From Dyella subtropica (GTDB taxonomy: Bacteria; Pseudomonadota; Gammaproteobacteria; Xanthomonadales; Rhodanobacteraceae): a DNA stretch of 64,000 nt. Within the stretch, counting starts at the first letter, position 1; the number at the start of each line of letters is the position of its first letter. The translations under genes and the position numbers were made by a program. Below, piece after piece: positions 8,249-18,073 of the stretch. The notes under the pieces were generated by a model, which had not been told where the DNA came from, made no database searches, and saw only the letters and a program-made list of their open reading frames with translations. Where the stretch lies: contig NZ_JAPDPD010000001.1 in assembly GCF_026283965.1 (NCBI RefSeq), positions 310,001-374,000 of the forward strand. The letters are read 5' to 3'.

Positions 8249-9766
8249 ATGAGCCAAGGCGATCAGATCCAGATCAAGGACGGCGAACTGATCGCCGCCG
8301 TGGACATGGGCTCCAACAGCTATCACATGGTGGTGGCGCGGGTGGAGCACGGCGAGCCGCGCGTGATCGACCGCCTGCGCGAAACCGTGCGCATGGCCGC
8401 CGGCCTGCGCGCCGACGGCACGCTCGACGCCGAACATCGCGCCCGCGCATTGAACTGTCTGGCCCGCTTCGGCCAACGCATTGCCGGTGTGCCGTCGATC
8501 CGCGTACGCGCCGTGGCCACCAATACCGTGCGACGACTGGCTTCGCCCCAAGCGTTCCTGACCGCAGCGGAGACCGCACTCGGCCATCCGGTGGAAATCG
8601 TCTCCGGCCGCGAGGAGGGCCGCCTGATCTTCCTGGGCGCCTCGCATGATTTGCCTGCGTCGCGTGAAAACCGGCTAGTGATCGACGTGGGCGGCGGCAG
8701 CACCGAGTTCATCATCGGCCGCGGCCTGGCCCCAATGCATACCGAAAGCGTGCAGGCGGGCTGTATTGCCTCCACTTTGCGTTTCTTTCCCGGCGGCAAG
8801 CTCAACCGCAAACGCTGGCAACGCGCCAGCAGCGAAATCGGCGTGCTGCTGCAGCAGTTCGCCGAGGACTATCGCGAAGCAAGCTGGGTAGAGGCCTTCG
8901 GCTCCTCCGGCACGGCCAAGGCGATCGGCTCGGTGGTGCAGGCCATGAAGTTCTCCGACGAAGGCGTCACGCCTGCGTCGCTCGCCTTGCTGCGCGACGC
9001 GCTGATCGACCAAGGGCAGATCAGCACCCTCAAGCTGCCCGGCCTGGCCGAGGATCGCGCACCGGTGATTGCCGGCGGCGTAGTGATCTTCGAGGCCGCT
9101 TTCGAAGCCCTGGGCATCGAGCGCCTGCGCGTGTGCGAAAGCTCGATGCGCGAAGGGCTGTTGTGGGACTTGCTGGGCCGCGCCGGCGGCACCGACCCGC
9201 GCACCGCCAGCATCGACGCGCTGGCCTCGCGCTACGGCGTGGACCGTGCGCAGGCACGACGTGTGGAATCCACCGCCCTGATGCTGTTCGATCAAGTCGC
9301 CAAGGCCTGGAAGCTGGACGGCGAGGCGCGCGAGTGGCTGTCGTGGGTGTCTCGCGTGCACGAGATCGGCCTGGCTATCGCGCACAGCCAGCATCACCAT
9401 CACGGCGCCTACATCCTGCGCCATGCGGATCTCGCAGGCTTCTCCCGGCAGGAGCAGCAATTGCTGGCTGCTGTCGTGGAGTCGCATCGCCGCAAGCCGG
9501 ACAAGGCGCAGTTCTCGGCCCTGCCGCAGCGCCACCGCACACTGGCCCGCCAGATCACTGCCCTGCTCCGTCTGGCCGTGCTATTCCGCCGCGCCCGTCG
9601 TGCCGAATCATTGCCGCAGATGCGCCTCGCAGCCACCACCCAGCGGCTGCGCCTGGCGCTGCCTGGCACTTGGCTGGAACAGCATCCGCTCACCGAGGCC
9701 GACCTCGAACAGGAGCAGGCTCCCATGTCGGAGCTTGGCCTGAGCCTCGCCCTTTCGGCCGTCTGA
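8249..9766 (+). CDS. ppx: Exopolyphosphatase
   Basis: 505-residue member of the Ppx/GppA family, which removes terminal phosphate from polyphosphate. The ASKHA nucleotide-binding motifs are clear: AAVDMGSNSYHMVVARV near the N-terminus, DVGGGSTEFIIG in the middle, and IAGGVVIFEA later. The C-terminal HD-like region contains HEIGLAIAHSQHHHHGAYI. The long C-terminus matches Ppx/GppA rather than the short Ppx2 form. GppA (pppGpp hydrolase) is a possible alternative, but the position next to ppk favours Ppx. An 8-bp inverted repeat (8201-8208 with 8231-8238) ends 10 bases before the start; its role is unknown. Confidence 0.9.
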   Translation: MSQGDQIQIKDGELIAAVDMGSNSYHMVVARVEHGEPRVIDRLRETVRMAAGLRADGTLDAEHRARALNCLARFGQRIAGVPSIRVRAVATNTVRRLASPQAFLTAAETALGHPVEIVSGREEGRLIFLGASHDLPASRENRLVIDVGGGSTEFIIGRGLAPMHTESVQAGCIASTLRFFPGGKLNRKRWQRASSEIGVLLQQFAEDYREASWVEAFGSSGTAKAIGSVVQAMKFSDEGVTPASLALLRDALIDQGQISTLKLPGLAEDRAPVIAGGVVIFEAAFEALGIERLRVCESSMREGLLWDLLGRAGGTDPRTASIDALASRYGVDRAQARRVESTALMLFDQVAKAWKLDGEAREWLSWVSRVHEIGLAIAHSQHHHHGAYILRHADLAGFSRQEQQLLAAVVESHRRKPDKAQFSALPQRHRTLARQITALLRLAVLFRRARRAESLPQMRLAATTQRLRLALPGTWLEQHPLTEADLEQEQAPMSELGLSLALSAV

Positions 9767-9859
9767 ATCATGCCGTCCATCAAATGGCCCGCTCGTTTTA
9801 AGCCTAGCCTCACTCCTGCCGCGTATGATGCTCCGATGCCCGACGCCGCCCGAACCGCC

Positions 9860-10576
9860 ATGCAACGATTCCTGCTCGCCGCCCTGCTGCTGATCCTGCC
9901 ATTCACGCTCGCTGCACAAGCCGTCAAACCAGCGGCCATGCCAGCAGTCCAGGCCCACCCACAGGTGGTGGTGCACACCTCGATGGGCGACGTCACCCTT
10001 GAGCTGTATCCGGACAAGGCGCCCAAGAGCGTTGCCAACTTTCTGCAGTACGTACGGGACGGCTACTACAGCAGCACCGTGATGCACCGGGTGATTGCCG
10101 GCTACATGGTGCAGGGCGGCCTGTACACCCGCGACCTGCAGCCCAAGCGCACCCGCTCGGCCGTGCCCAGCGAAGCGGACAACGGTCTTTCCAACCTACG
10201 CGGCACCATCGCTGTGGCGCGCGGAGCCGATCCGAATTCCGGCACGTCCCAGTTCTTCTTCAATCTGGTCGACAACCGTCGACTGGACTTCGTGGGCAAC
10301 CAGAGTGGCCTCACCTGGGGCTTCACCGTCTTCGGCAAGGTGGTGAAGGGCATGGATGTGGTCGACAAGATCGCCACCCTGCCCGTTCGCGCCCTCGGCC
10401 CGTTCGCCAATGACGTGCCCAACCCTCTGGTGATCATCAACGGCGCCAACGTGGTTGGCGAAGAAACCCCTGCTTCAGCCGCCACCAGCGCTGCGCCTCC
10501 TGCACCCGCCAAGATCGCGCCAGCACCAGCACCGGCCTCCAAGCCGGACAAGAAGCACAGCAAAACCAAGGGCTGA
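9860..10576 (+). CDS. Cyclophilin-type peptidyl-prolyl cis-trans isomerase, exported
   Basis: About 238 residues. An N-terminal signal peptide (RFLLAALLLILPFTLAAQA) directs it to the periplasm. The cyclophilin core follows: VVVHTSMGDVTLELYPDKAP, VMHRVIAGYMVQGG, GTSQFFFNLVDN and LTWGFTVFGKVVKGMDVVDKI. The catalytic HRVI and QFF motifs are kept. The tail of about 40 residues is rich in Ala, Pro and Lys and probably disordered. The start is uncertain: ATG 9860 or ATG 9836 both precede the signal sequence, and neither has a strong ribosome-binding site. The lpxH start is only eight bases after the stop, a pairing (ppi-lpxH) known from other gammaproteobacteria. Confidence 0.87.
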   Translation: MQRFLLAALLLILPFTLAAQAVKPAAMPAVQAHPQVVVHTSMGDVTLELYPDKAPKSVANFLQYVRDGYYSSTVMHRVIAGYMVQGGLYTRDLQPKRTRSAVPSEADNGLSNLRGTIAVARGADPNSGTSQFFFNLVDNRRLDFVGNQSGLTWGFTVFGKVVKGMDVVDKIATLPVRALGPFANDVPNPLVIINGANVVGEETPASAATSAAPPAPAKIAPAPAPASKPDKKHSKTKG

Positions 10577-10584
10577 TCCACCCG

Positions 10585-11316
10585 ATGCACACCCTGTTCA
10601 TCGCCGACCTGCATCTGGACGCCAGCCGCCCGCAGATCACCCGGCTATTCGAGGATTACCTCGCCAGCGGCGAAGCACGCCAAGCCGATGCGCTCTATAT
10701 CCTCGGCGACCTCGTCGAAGCCTGGATCGGCGACGACGACGATGCCGAGTTGCCGCAGCGCATCGCCCATGCGACCGGATTGCTGCGCGAGTCCGGCGTA
10801 CCGGTGTACTTCATGGTGGGCAATCGCGACTTCCTGCTCGGCGAAGACTTCGCTCGCCGCGCCGGCCTCACCCTGCTCGAGGACGGCACCGTACACACCC
10901 TGTACGGCCGCCCCACACTCATCATGCATGGCGACGTGCTGTGCACCGATGACATCGCCTACCAGGCCGTGCGCAAGCAAGTGCGCACGCCGGAGTGGAA
11001 GGCACAGATCCTGTCCATGTCATTGGCAGCGCGCCGCGCCTTCGCTGCCAAGGCGCGCGAAGACAGCCGCGCGCATACGGGCAGCACCATGGAGACCATC
11101 ATGGACGTGAATGATGGGGCGGTCGCCGCGGCGATGCGCCATGCCGGCGTGACGCGCCTGATTCATGGACATACCCATCGACCGGCCATCCATCGCTTCG
11201 ATCTGGACGGTCGGGAGGCCGAGCGGATCGTACTGGGCGATTGGTATGAGCAGGGGTCGGTGTTGCGGGTGACGGTGGAAGGAACAGAGTTGCGGGGATT
11301 GGCGCTAGGCGATTAG
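10585..11316 (+). CDS. lpxH: UDP-2,3-diacylglucosamine diphosphatase
   Basis: 243-residue calcineurin-like metallophosphoesterase of lipid A synthesis that cleaves UDP-2,3-diacylglucosamine to lipid X and UMP on the inner face of the inner membrane. All metal-binding motifs are present in order: FIADLHLDAS (8-17 region), ILGDLVEAWIGDDD, MVGNRDFLLG, IMHGDVLCTDD and RLIHGHTHRPAIH. The length matches LpxH (about 240). It directly follows the cyclophilin gene and is probably co-transcribed with it. Confidence 0.93.
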   Translation: MHTLFIADLHLDASRPQITRLFEDYLASGEARQADALYILGDLVEAWIGDDDDAELPQRIAHATGLLRESGVPVYFMVGNRDFLLGEDFARRAGLTLLEDGTVHTLYGRPTLIMHGDVLCTDDIAYQAVRKQVRTPEWKAQILSMSLAARRAFAAKAREDSRAHTGSTMETIMDVNDGAVAAAMRHAGVTRLIHGHTHRPAIHRFDLDGREAERIVLGDWYEQGSVLRVTVEGTELRGLALGD

Positions 11317-11428
11317 CCCCTCAAACGTCATCGCTCCGCCGCACGAAGGTCTCAGCGCTTCAGCACCATTGCTCGCTTGGGTGTGCCCTCTTGCACATCC
11401 GCACACAGGCCATCGGTGAAGCGAGCTC

Positions 11429-12364
11429 ATGGAGACCCCAGGCTTCAAGCAAAGGATCGCGCGCTACATAGGGCGTGCCCTGCGCCACCTGCTCTTTCTG
11501 GCTATCGCGGGTGCTGTCGCGCTTTGGGGTGCGGGCTTTGCCCTGACCCATCCAGCTCAGCGCGACGTCGGCCAACCGCCGCCAGACCTGCCTGCCCAGA
11601 CCATCGTCTTTCCGAGTGCTTCCGGGCAGCTTGTGCACGGCTGGCTTGTTCCCGGCATCAAGGGCCAGGGCGCCATCCTCCTTCTGCACGGAGTGCGCGC
11701 CAACCGGCTCAGCATGCTTGGGCGCGCGCGATTCCTTCACGCGTCCGGGTACGCGGTTTTGCTGATCGACTTTCAGGCCTCTGGTGAAAGTCCAGGGCAA
11801 GCTATCAGCTTCGGCTACCGAGAAGCAGGGGATATTGAAGGGGCTCTTCGATACCTGAGGGAGGCCGCACCGGGAGAACGCGTCGGTATCGTGGCAACCT
11901 CCATGGGCGGCGCAGCTAGCTTGCTCGCCGAGCCCTTGCCTGACGTCGACGCCATCGTGCTCGAACAGGTTTATCCCACGATAGAGCAAGCATTGAAGGA
12001 TCGGTTGAAGCTCCACCTCGGCGTGCCCGGGACATGGCTGGCGCCGCTCATGCTGGCGACATTGCCGATTCACCTGGGTATTTCACCAGCTCAGCTTCGG
12101 CCGATTGATCGCATTGGCAGGCTGCAGGCACCCAAGCTGCTTATCGCTGGCGATCAGGATCAACACACGCTGATCGACGAATCGCGTGCCATGTTTGAAG
12201 CTGCTGCGGAGCCGAAGGAGTTTTGGGTTGTCGAGGGGGCGGCGCATGTCGATTTGTATCGTTATGCGGGAGGGGCTTATGAGCAGCGAGTGGGCTGCTT
12301 TCTGGGGCGTTGGTTGCGGGATGAAGTGGCGAGCAGCAAGTGTGCTTTCGTGGCGAATCGCTGA
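11429..12364 (+). CDS. Membrane-anchored alpha/beta hydrolase
   Basis: 311-residue protein with one N-terminal hydrophobic segment (about residues 20-40), then an alpha/beta-hydrolase fold. The oxyanion strand is LLLHGVRANR (85-94). The nucleophile elbow is VATSMGG with Ser158, where Ala replaces the usual first Gly. The acid is probably Asp242 or Asp244 in LIAGDQDQHT, and the histidine is His273 in EGAAHVDLY. It resembles the uncharacterised membrane hydrolases related to BEM46/YfhR. The substrate is unknown. It stands alone, between lpxH and a repeat array. Confidence 0.75.
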   Translation: METPGFKQRIARYIGRALRHLLFLAIAGAVALWGAGFALTHPAQRDVGQPPPDLPAQTIVFPSASGQLVHGWLVPGIKGQGAILLLHGVRANRLSMLGRARFLHASGYAVLLIDFQASGESPGQAISFGYREAGDIEGALRYLREAAPGERVGIVATSMGGAASLLAEPLPDVDAIVLEQVYPTIEQALKDRLKLHLGVPGTWLAPLMLATLPIHLGISPAQLRPIDRIGRLQAPKLLIAGDQDQHTLIDESRAMFEAAAEPKEFWVVEGAAHVDLYRYAGGAYEQRVGCFLGRWLRDEVASSKCAFVANR

Positions 12365-12389
12365 TAGCAAAATCGCAGGCGACGCGCGG

Positions 12390-12936
12390 ACTTCGATGAA
12401 GCGCATCATGGCGTGAAGGGAGGGATTGTTCGGCCCATCCATGGGCCTCACCCCTACGCGCGTTGCGCTTCGGGGCCAGCCTGCGGCTGTCCTTGTCGTT
12501 CCAGACGAATTTGTCGAACCGGTGGGTTCGTCCACACCTCTCTCTCCGCCAGATACGCAAAACGCCCCTCCACTTCGATGAAGCGCGTCATGGCGTGAAG
12601 GGAGGGATTGTTCGGCCCATCCATGGGCCTCACCCCTACGCGCGTTGCGCTTCGGGGCCAGCCTGCGGCTGTCCGAATTCGTTCCTGACGAATTCGTCGA
12701 ACCGGTGGGTTCGTCCACACCTCATCTCTCCGCCAGATACGCAAAACGCCCCTCCACTTCGATGAAGCACGTCATGGCGTGAAAGGAGGGATTGTTCGGC
12801 CCATCCATGGGCCTCACCCCTACGCGCGTTGCGCTACGGGGCCAGCCTGCGGCTGTCCAAATTCGTTCCAGACGAATTTGTCGAACCGGTGGGTTCGTCC
12901 ACACCTCTCTCTCCGCCAGATACGCAAAACGCCCCA
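12390..12936. repeat. Three tandem ~183-bp repeats ending in tRNA-Ser 3'-end copies
   Basis: Units run 12390-12571, 12572-12755 and 12756-12936. Each starts acttcgatgaagc, contains the palindrome ggcccatccatgggcc, a second stem-loop around gacgaatt, the stem-loop cgaaccggtgggttcg, and ends in ctctccgccagatacgcaa plus aacgcccc. That last part equals, in inverted orientation, the acceptor 3' strand, CCA and downstream flank of the tRNA-Ser at 12958-13050. In units 2 and 3 the second stem is gaattcgt/acgaattc versus aaattcgt/acgaattt, a compensatory change. Small open frames across the array are by-products of the repetition and are not called as genes. Confidence 0.9.
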
Positions 12937-12972
12937 CTAGGGGGCGTTTTGCGTATCTGGCGGAGAGAGAGG
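12904..12972. repeat. 32-bp perfect inverted repeat overlapping the tRNA-Ser 3' end
   Basis: Positions 12904-12935 and 12941-12972 are perfect complements around the 5-base loop actag. The right arm includes the last 15 bases of the tRNA gene (CCA, discriminator, acceptor 3' strand and part of the T arm). On the minus strand this is immediately downstream of the tRNA and may act in termination, but a transcript would also let the tRNA 3' end pair with the copy. Confidence 0.85.
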
Positions 12973-13050
12973 GATTCGAACCCTCGATAAGGCTTTTGAC
13001 CCTATACTCCCTTAGCAGGGGAGCCCCTTCGGCCTCTCGGGCATCTCTCC
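12958..13050 (-). tRNA. tRNA-Ser (anticodon GCT)
   Basis: 93 bases including an encoded CCA (tgg at 12958-12960 on the plus strand). The acceptor stem GGAGAGA pairs with TCTCTCC, and the discriminator is G, as expected for tRNA-Ser. The anticodon loop CTGCTAA gives GCT, reading AGC/AGU codons. A long variable arm (GGGAGTATAGGG region) and the T loop TTCGAATC are present. It lies after csrA on the same strand, the classic alaS-csrA-tRNA-Ser order. Confidence 0.95.
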
Positions 13051-13081
13051 GTTTTTATTCCGCATCTCTGCGGAGCCGGCA

Positions 13082-13110
13082 AGGATACTGACCGGCGCGG
13101 TCGAGGTAAA
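13082..13110 (-). promoter_or_regulatory. Possible sigma-70 promoter of tRNA-Ser(GCT)
   Basis: Reading the minus strand, TTTACC (13110-13105) is followed after 17 bases by TATCCT (13087-13082). Each hexamer matches the consensus at 4 of 6. The predicted start is about 25 bases before the tRNA 5' end, and the site lies just after the csrA stop. Confidence 0.4.
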
Positions 13111-13122
13111 GCTTTTTGATCG

Positions 13123-13329
13123 TCAGTGTTCGCCGTTACCGCCGGAGTTGCCGCCATCCGGCTCGTGCTCGTTCTTGATCCGCTGATAGATCTCTTCGCG
13201 ATGCACGGCTACGTTCTTGGGCGCATTGATGCCGATACGCACCTGGTTGCCCTTCACGCCCAGGACGGTGACGGTCACCTCGTCGCCAATCATCAGGGTT
13301 TCACCGACCCTGCGGGTCAGAATCAACAT
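13123..13329 (-). CDS. csrA: Carbon storage regulator CsrA
   Basis: 68-residue RNA-binding post-transcriptional regulator, which binds GGA motifs in mRNA leaders. The sequence [18 protein letters not shown] through [19 protein letters not shown] contains the strand-1 residues (LTRR) and the strand-5 VAVHREEI that form the two RNA-binding faces of the dimer. The tail ([12 protein letters not shown]) is variable and Gly/Asn-rich. I start at ATG 13329, preceded by GGAG eight bases upstream; an in-frame GTG nine bases earlier is less likely. It follows alaS at 261 bases, with its own leader. Confidence 0.95.
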   Translation of the reverse strand: MLILTRRVGETLMIGDEVTVTVLGVKGNQVRIGINAPKNVAVHREEIYQRIKNEHEPDGGNSGGNGEH

Positions 13330-13486
13330 GTTTGCCACTCCATGAAAGCTATGTGGTCATAGGCCATCAGATGGTGAAACCTCACCCCTGAGCAACACCA
13401 TCTGTAGTTCGACGAACTGTCCATCGAAGGCCCTACCGCCTTCCCCGGCTCAACGGCAAGTTACCCTAAGGGACCCTCGCCGCCTA

Positions 13487-13511
13487 TCGGCACCGCAACA
13501 AACGGTGCCGA
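13487..13511. repeat. Short inverted repeat between alaS and csrA
   Basis: Nine-bp arms tcggcaccg and cggtgccga enclose a 7-base loop. It lies between the alaS stop and the csrA start on the minus strand and could be a weak alaS terminator or a csrA leader hairpin; there is no T tract. Nothing else was recognised in 13330-13590. Confidence 0.4.
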
Positions 13512-13590
13512 CATTCATCCGATACTAGCCGAGCGCAAGTGCCCTGCGCAATGCATCCGACCTGTGGTAAGAGGCCCGTTCACCTTGGTT

Positions 13591-16227
13591 TTAGCCGGCC
13601 AGGCGCCCGCCGATCCAGCCCGGCAAACCGGCCAGCAGCGCGGGAAGCTGCGCTGTGTCGGTACCGCCGCCCTGGGCCATGTCGGGGCGACCGCCGCCCT
13701 TGCCGTCGATCTGACTGGCCACGTGCGCCACTACATCGCCTGCCTTGACGCGCCCCAGCGCCTTGCCGTGTACGCCCGCCACCAGGGATACGCGGCCATC
13801 GACCGCGCCAGCGAGCAGGACCACACAATCCGCAAGCTGCTGCTTGAGCTGGTCGACGCTGTCGCGCAGTGCCTTAGCGTCCAGGCCCTCAAGACGCGCC
13901 GCCACGACCTTGATGCCGTCCACGTCATGCGCGGAGGAAGCAAGATCCGCGGTGGCCGAACCGGCCGCCTTGGCGCGCAGGGACTCCAGCTCGCGCTCGA
14001 GCTTCTTCTGCTTGTCGAGCAACTGACGCAGCTTCTCCACCACCTCGTCGCCGCTGGTGGAGAGCAGCTGGGAGAGTTCGCCCAGACGGCGCTCCTCGTC
14101 GACCACGTAGGCCAGTGCACCAGCACCCGTGACCGCCTCGATTCGGCGTACACCGGAGGCCACGCCGGCTTCGCTGACGATCTTGAACAGGCCGATGTCA
14201 CCGGTGTGGCCGACATGAGTACCGCCGCAGAGTTCGGTAGAGAACTCACCCATCTTCAAAACTCGGACCTCGTCGCCGTATTTCTCGCCGAACAGGGCCA
14301 TCGCACCGAAGTCGATCGCATCGTTGTAGCCCATGTGGTGCACTTCGGCCGGCACGTTGCGGCGCACCTCGGCATTCACGATGTCCTCGATGCGGGCCAG
14401 CTCCTCGTGGCTCATCGGCTTGAAATGGGAGAAATCGAAACGCAGGCGATCAGGCGCGACCAGCGAACCCTTCTGCGTGACATGCGCGCCCAGCACCTGA
14501 CGCAACGCGGCATGCAGCAAATGCGTGGCGGAGTGGTTGAGCACCGTGGACTGGCGCCGTGCGGCGTCGACGTCCGCTTCGACGCTGTCGCCGGTACGCA
14601 GTGGCTGTGCACCGTGCCAGCGCCCGGCATGACCGTGGAACACGCCACCCATTTTGAGCGTATTGATCACCTCAAAACGGCCGGCACTGTTCGACAACCT
14701 GCCTGTGTCGCCAATCTGGCCACCGGATTCGGCATAGAACGGGGTGCGATCGAGGATCACCAGGCCTTCGTCGCCCTCGGCAAGCTGCTCGACCTGCTTG
14801 CCGCCGCGCACGATGCCGACCACCTTGCTGCCCTGGCTCCACAAGGTTTCATAGCCTAGAAACTCCGTGGGCTTGAGCTGGCTGGCCAGCTCGGCCGGCA
14901 TTTGGCCCTTGGCTTCGAAGCGGCCGCCTTCGCGGCTGCGCTCCTGCTGTTCCTTCATGGCCTGCTCGAAGCCTTCCATGTCCACCATGAGCCCGCGCTC
15001 ACGCGCGATGTCGGCGGTGAGGTCGACCGGGAAGCCGTAGGTGTCGTACAGGCGGAACGCATCGGCGCCGGGGATGGTGCCGCTAGCCTTCAACGCAACC
15101 GCATCGAACAGGCGCATTCCATTTTCCAGCGTCTCGCCGAAGCGCCGCTCCTCCGTGCGCAGCGCCTCTTCCACGAAGGCCTGCTTGGCAGCCAGTTCCG
15201 GATACGCCTCGCCCATCTCCTCGACCAGCGGCTTCACCATCTTCCAGAAGAAGTCGCCGCGCACGCCGAGCATCCAGCCATGACGCAAAGCCCGGCGGAT
15301 GATCCGGCGCAGCACATAGCCACGACCTTCGTTGGACGGAAGCACACCGTCGACGATAAGGAACGAGCAGGCGCGAATGTGATCCGCGATCACGCGCAGT
15401 GACTTATTGCCCAAGTCCTTGGTGCCAGTGAGCTGGCTCGCCACGCGAATCAGGTGCGCGAACAGGTCGATCTCGTAGTTGGAATGCACGTGCTGCAGCA
15501 CGGCGGCCAGGCGCTCCAGGCCCATGCCAGTGTCCACGCACGGTGCCGGCAGCGGTGACAGCGTGCCGTCGGGCGCGCGGTCGAACTGCATGAACACGAG
15601 GTTCCAGATCTCGATATAACGGTCGCCATCTTCGTCCGGCGAACCGGGCGGGCCACCGGCGATCTCCTCGCCGTGGTCGAAGAAGATTTCGGTGCAAGGA
15701 CCGCAAGGGCCGGTATCGGCCATCTGCCAGAAGTTATCGGAAGCGTACGGCGCGCCCTTGTTGTCACCGATGCGCACGATGCGTTCGGCAGGCACGCCAA
15801 CTTCCTGGTTCCAGATGCCGTAGGCCTCGTCATCCGTGTGGTAGACGGTGACCCACAGCTTGTCCTTGGGCAGCTTGAAAACGTCGGTCAGCAGCTCCCA
15901 GGCGTAACGGATCGCGTCGCGCTTGAAATAGTCACCGAACGACCAGTTGCCCAGCATCTCGAAGAAGGTGTGATGGCGGGCGGTATAACCCACCGAATCG
16001 AGATCGTTGTGCTTGCCACCGGCACGCAGGCAGCGCTGCACGTCGGCCGCGCGCGCGTACGGCAATTTCTCGCTGCCGAGAAACACGTTCTTGAACTGCA
16101 CCATGCCCGAGTTGGTAAACAACAGGGTCGGGTCGCTGGCCGGCACCAGCGAGCTGGAGGGCACGATGGTGTGGTCCTTGGAGCGGAAATAGTCGAGGAA
16201 GGCGGAGCGGATTTCTGCAGTTTTCAT
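13591..16227 (-). CDS. alaS: Alanyl-tRNA synthetase
   Basis: 878-residue class II synthetase that charges tRNA-Ala and edits mischarged Ser and Gly. The catalytic domain opens [20 protein letters not shown] with motif 2 region [18 protein letters not shown]. The editing domain carries the zinc-site signatures [12 protein letters not shown] and [13 protein letters not shown]. The C-terminal region has the coiled coil ([20 protein letters not shown]) and the C-Ala domain ending [13 protein letters not shown]-like motif ([15 protein letters not shown]). The start is ATG 16227; a frame opening at 16257 adds ten atypical residues. The order recA-recX-alaS-csrA is standard for gammaproteobacteria. 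Confidence 0.96.
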   Translation of the reverse strand: MKTAEIRSAFLDYFRSKDHTIVPSSSLVPASDPTLLFTNSGMVQFKNVFLGSEKLPYARAADVQRCLRAGGKHNDLDSVGYTARHHTFFEMLGNWSFGDYFKRDAIRYAWELLTDVFKLPKDKLWVTVYHTDDEAYGIWNQEVGVPAERIVRIGDNKGAPYASDNFWQMADTGPCGPCTEIFFDHGEEIAGGPPGSPDEDGDRYIEIWNLVFMQFDRAPDGTLSPLPAPCVDTGMGLERLAAVLQHVHSNYEIDLFAHLIRVASQLTGTKDLGNKSLRVIADHIRACSFLIVDGVLPSNEGRGYVLRRIIRRALRHGWMLGVRGDFFWKMVKPLVEEMGEAYPELAAKQAFVEEALRTEERRFGETLENGMRLFDAVALKASGTIPGADAFRLYDTYGFPVDLTADIARERGLMVDMEGFEQAMKEQQERSREGGRFEAKGQMPAELASQLKPTEFLGYETLWSQGSKVVGIVRGGKQVEQLAEGDEGLVILDRTPFYAESGGQIGDTGRLSNSAGRFEVINTLKMGGVFHGHAGRWHGAQPLRTGDSVEADVDAARRQSTVLNHSATHLLHAALRQVLGAHVTQKGSLVAPDRLRFDFSHFKPMSHEELARIEDIVNAEVRRNVPAEVHHMGYNDAIDFGAMALFGEKYGDEVRVLKMGEFSTELCGGTHVGHTGDIGLFKIVSEAGVASGVRRIEAVTGAGALAYVVDEERRLGELSQLLSTSGDEVVEKLRQLLDKQKKLERELESLRAKAAGSATADLASSAHDVDGIKVVAARLEGLDAKALRDSVDQLKQQLADCVVLLAGAVDGRVSLVAGVHGKALGRVKAGDVVAHVASQIDGKGGGRPDMAQGGGTDTAQLPALLAGLPGWIGGRLAG

Positions 16228-16278
16228 CGGTTCGTGGCGGCAAGCTGCGGAGGCCACACCACGGCCGTGTTGGCGCGA

Positions 16279-16791
16279 TCAGTCGCTTTCGTCGCCCAAC
16301 TCGTCCACTTCGGCGTGGGTAAGACCTCTTACTGTGGCGGCGGGAAAGCCTCTACGCAAGAGAAATTGCGCCCGGCGAGCCCTTTCGGCGGGGTCCGCTA
16401 CGGCGACGGTGCCGTAGCGGCGGCGCAACTGGGCGGCCGCGGACTCGGCCCAGTCGACATCGGCCTCATCCAGCAGCTGACGGATGCGCGCGTCGGACAG
16501 GCCGTGACTTTTCAGCTCGGCGCGCAGGCGCAGTGGACCGTAGCCCTGGGCGGCACGACTGCGCACCAGCATCTCAGCGAAGCGATCGTCGTCCTGATAG
16601 TGCTGCTCGCCGAGGCGGTCGAGGGCATCGGTAGCTTCGTTGCCGGCGTAACCGCCTTGGTTGAGTTTCCGTTTGAGCTCGCGGCGGGAATGTTCACGGC
16701 GCGCGAGCAAACCCAGCGCCTTGTCGTAGGCGCTGCGCTTGGGCTTGGGCTTGGGCTTTTCTTCGCTGGATTTGTCGCGGTTACGGCTCAT
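16279..16791 (-). CDS. recX: Regulatory protein RecX
   Basis: 170-residue RecX, which binds RecA filaments and limits their extension. It has an unusually basic N-terminus (SRNRDKSSEEKPKPKPKRS), followed by the repeated three-helix units: AYDKALGLLARREHSRRELKRKL, then FAEMLVRSRAAQGYGPLRLRAELKSHGLS, and the last unit with RARRAQFLLRRGFPAATVRGL. It lies 110 bases downstream of recA on the same strand, with a GC-rich hairpin between them that may reduce readthrough and so lower RecX relative to RecA. Confidence 0.9.
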   Translation of the reverse strand: MSRNRDKSSEEKPKPKPKRSAYDKALGLLARREHSRRELKRKLNQGGYAGNEATDALDRLGEQHYQDDDRFAEMLVRSRAAQGYGPLRLRAELKSHGLSDARIRQLLDEADVDWAESAAAQLRRRYGTVAVADPAERARRAQFLLRRGFPAATVRGLTHAEVDELGDESD

Positions 16792-16846
16792 GGCGTGAAG
16801 CCGTGTCGGAAGCGCATGCAGGCGTGTCGCAAGGGTTTACCCCTCC

Positions 16847-16878
16847 CTACCCCTCCCCCGCAAGCAGGGGAGGGGTAG
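16847..16878. repeat. C-rich palindrome between recA and recX
   Basis: Perfect 12-bp arms ctacccctcccc and ggggaggggtag enclose 8 bases. It lies downstream of recA and upstream of recX on the minus strand, so it could attenuate readthrough, although there is no T tract. The flank (gtcgcaagggtttacccctcc) and arms resemble the larger element at 26795-26933, so this is a dispersed repeat family. Confidence 0.6.
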
Positions 16879-16901
16879 GGCTTATTGATCCCAGGGGGAG
16901 A

Positions 16902-17939
<1,038 letters not shown>

Positions 17940-18028
17940 CGTCTTGTATCCCGAGTTGCTGAAAGGGTTGGCTGTTGTATCCATGATGCGCTGGCCGTGT
18001 CTCATGGGCTGCGATCATCCAGATGGGG

Positions 18029-18043
18029 CAGTATCCCATACTG
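18029..18043. promoter_or_regulatory. Palindrome upstream of recA, possible LexA operator
   Basis: CAGTATcccATACTG is a perfect 6-bp palindrome about 90 bases before the recA start. Xanthomonadaceae LexA boxes use TTAG/TACTA-type half sites, not the E. coli CTGT/ACAG pair, and AGTA/TACT at this spacing is similar. This is an inference from pattern and position only. Confidence 0.4.
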
Positions 18044-18073
18044 ATCAAGCGGGTCCCGTGGCCGACACGCGCA

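Noticed and set aside
12083-12944. Several 60-210 codon frames in the tandem repeats
   Set aside because: They repeat the same peptide because the DNA is repeated, and one end is the translation of tRNA-derived sequence (LAERE type). No ribosome-binding site or start is conserved.
12792-13091. 99-codon frame containing LAEREGFEPSIRLLT
   Set aside because: This is a translation of the tRNA-Ser(GCT) gene, a well-known artefact.
13564-14859. 431-codon plus-strand frame over alaS
   Set aside because: Shadow of alaS; no ribosome-binding site and no family similarity.
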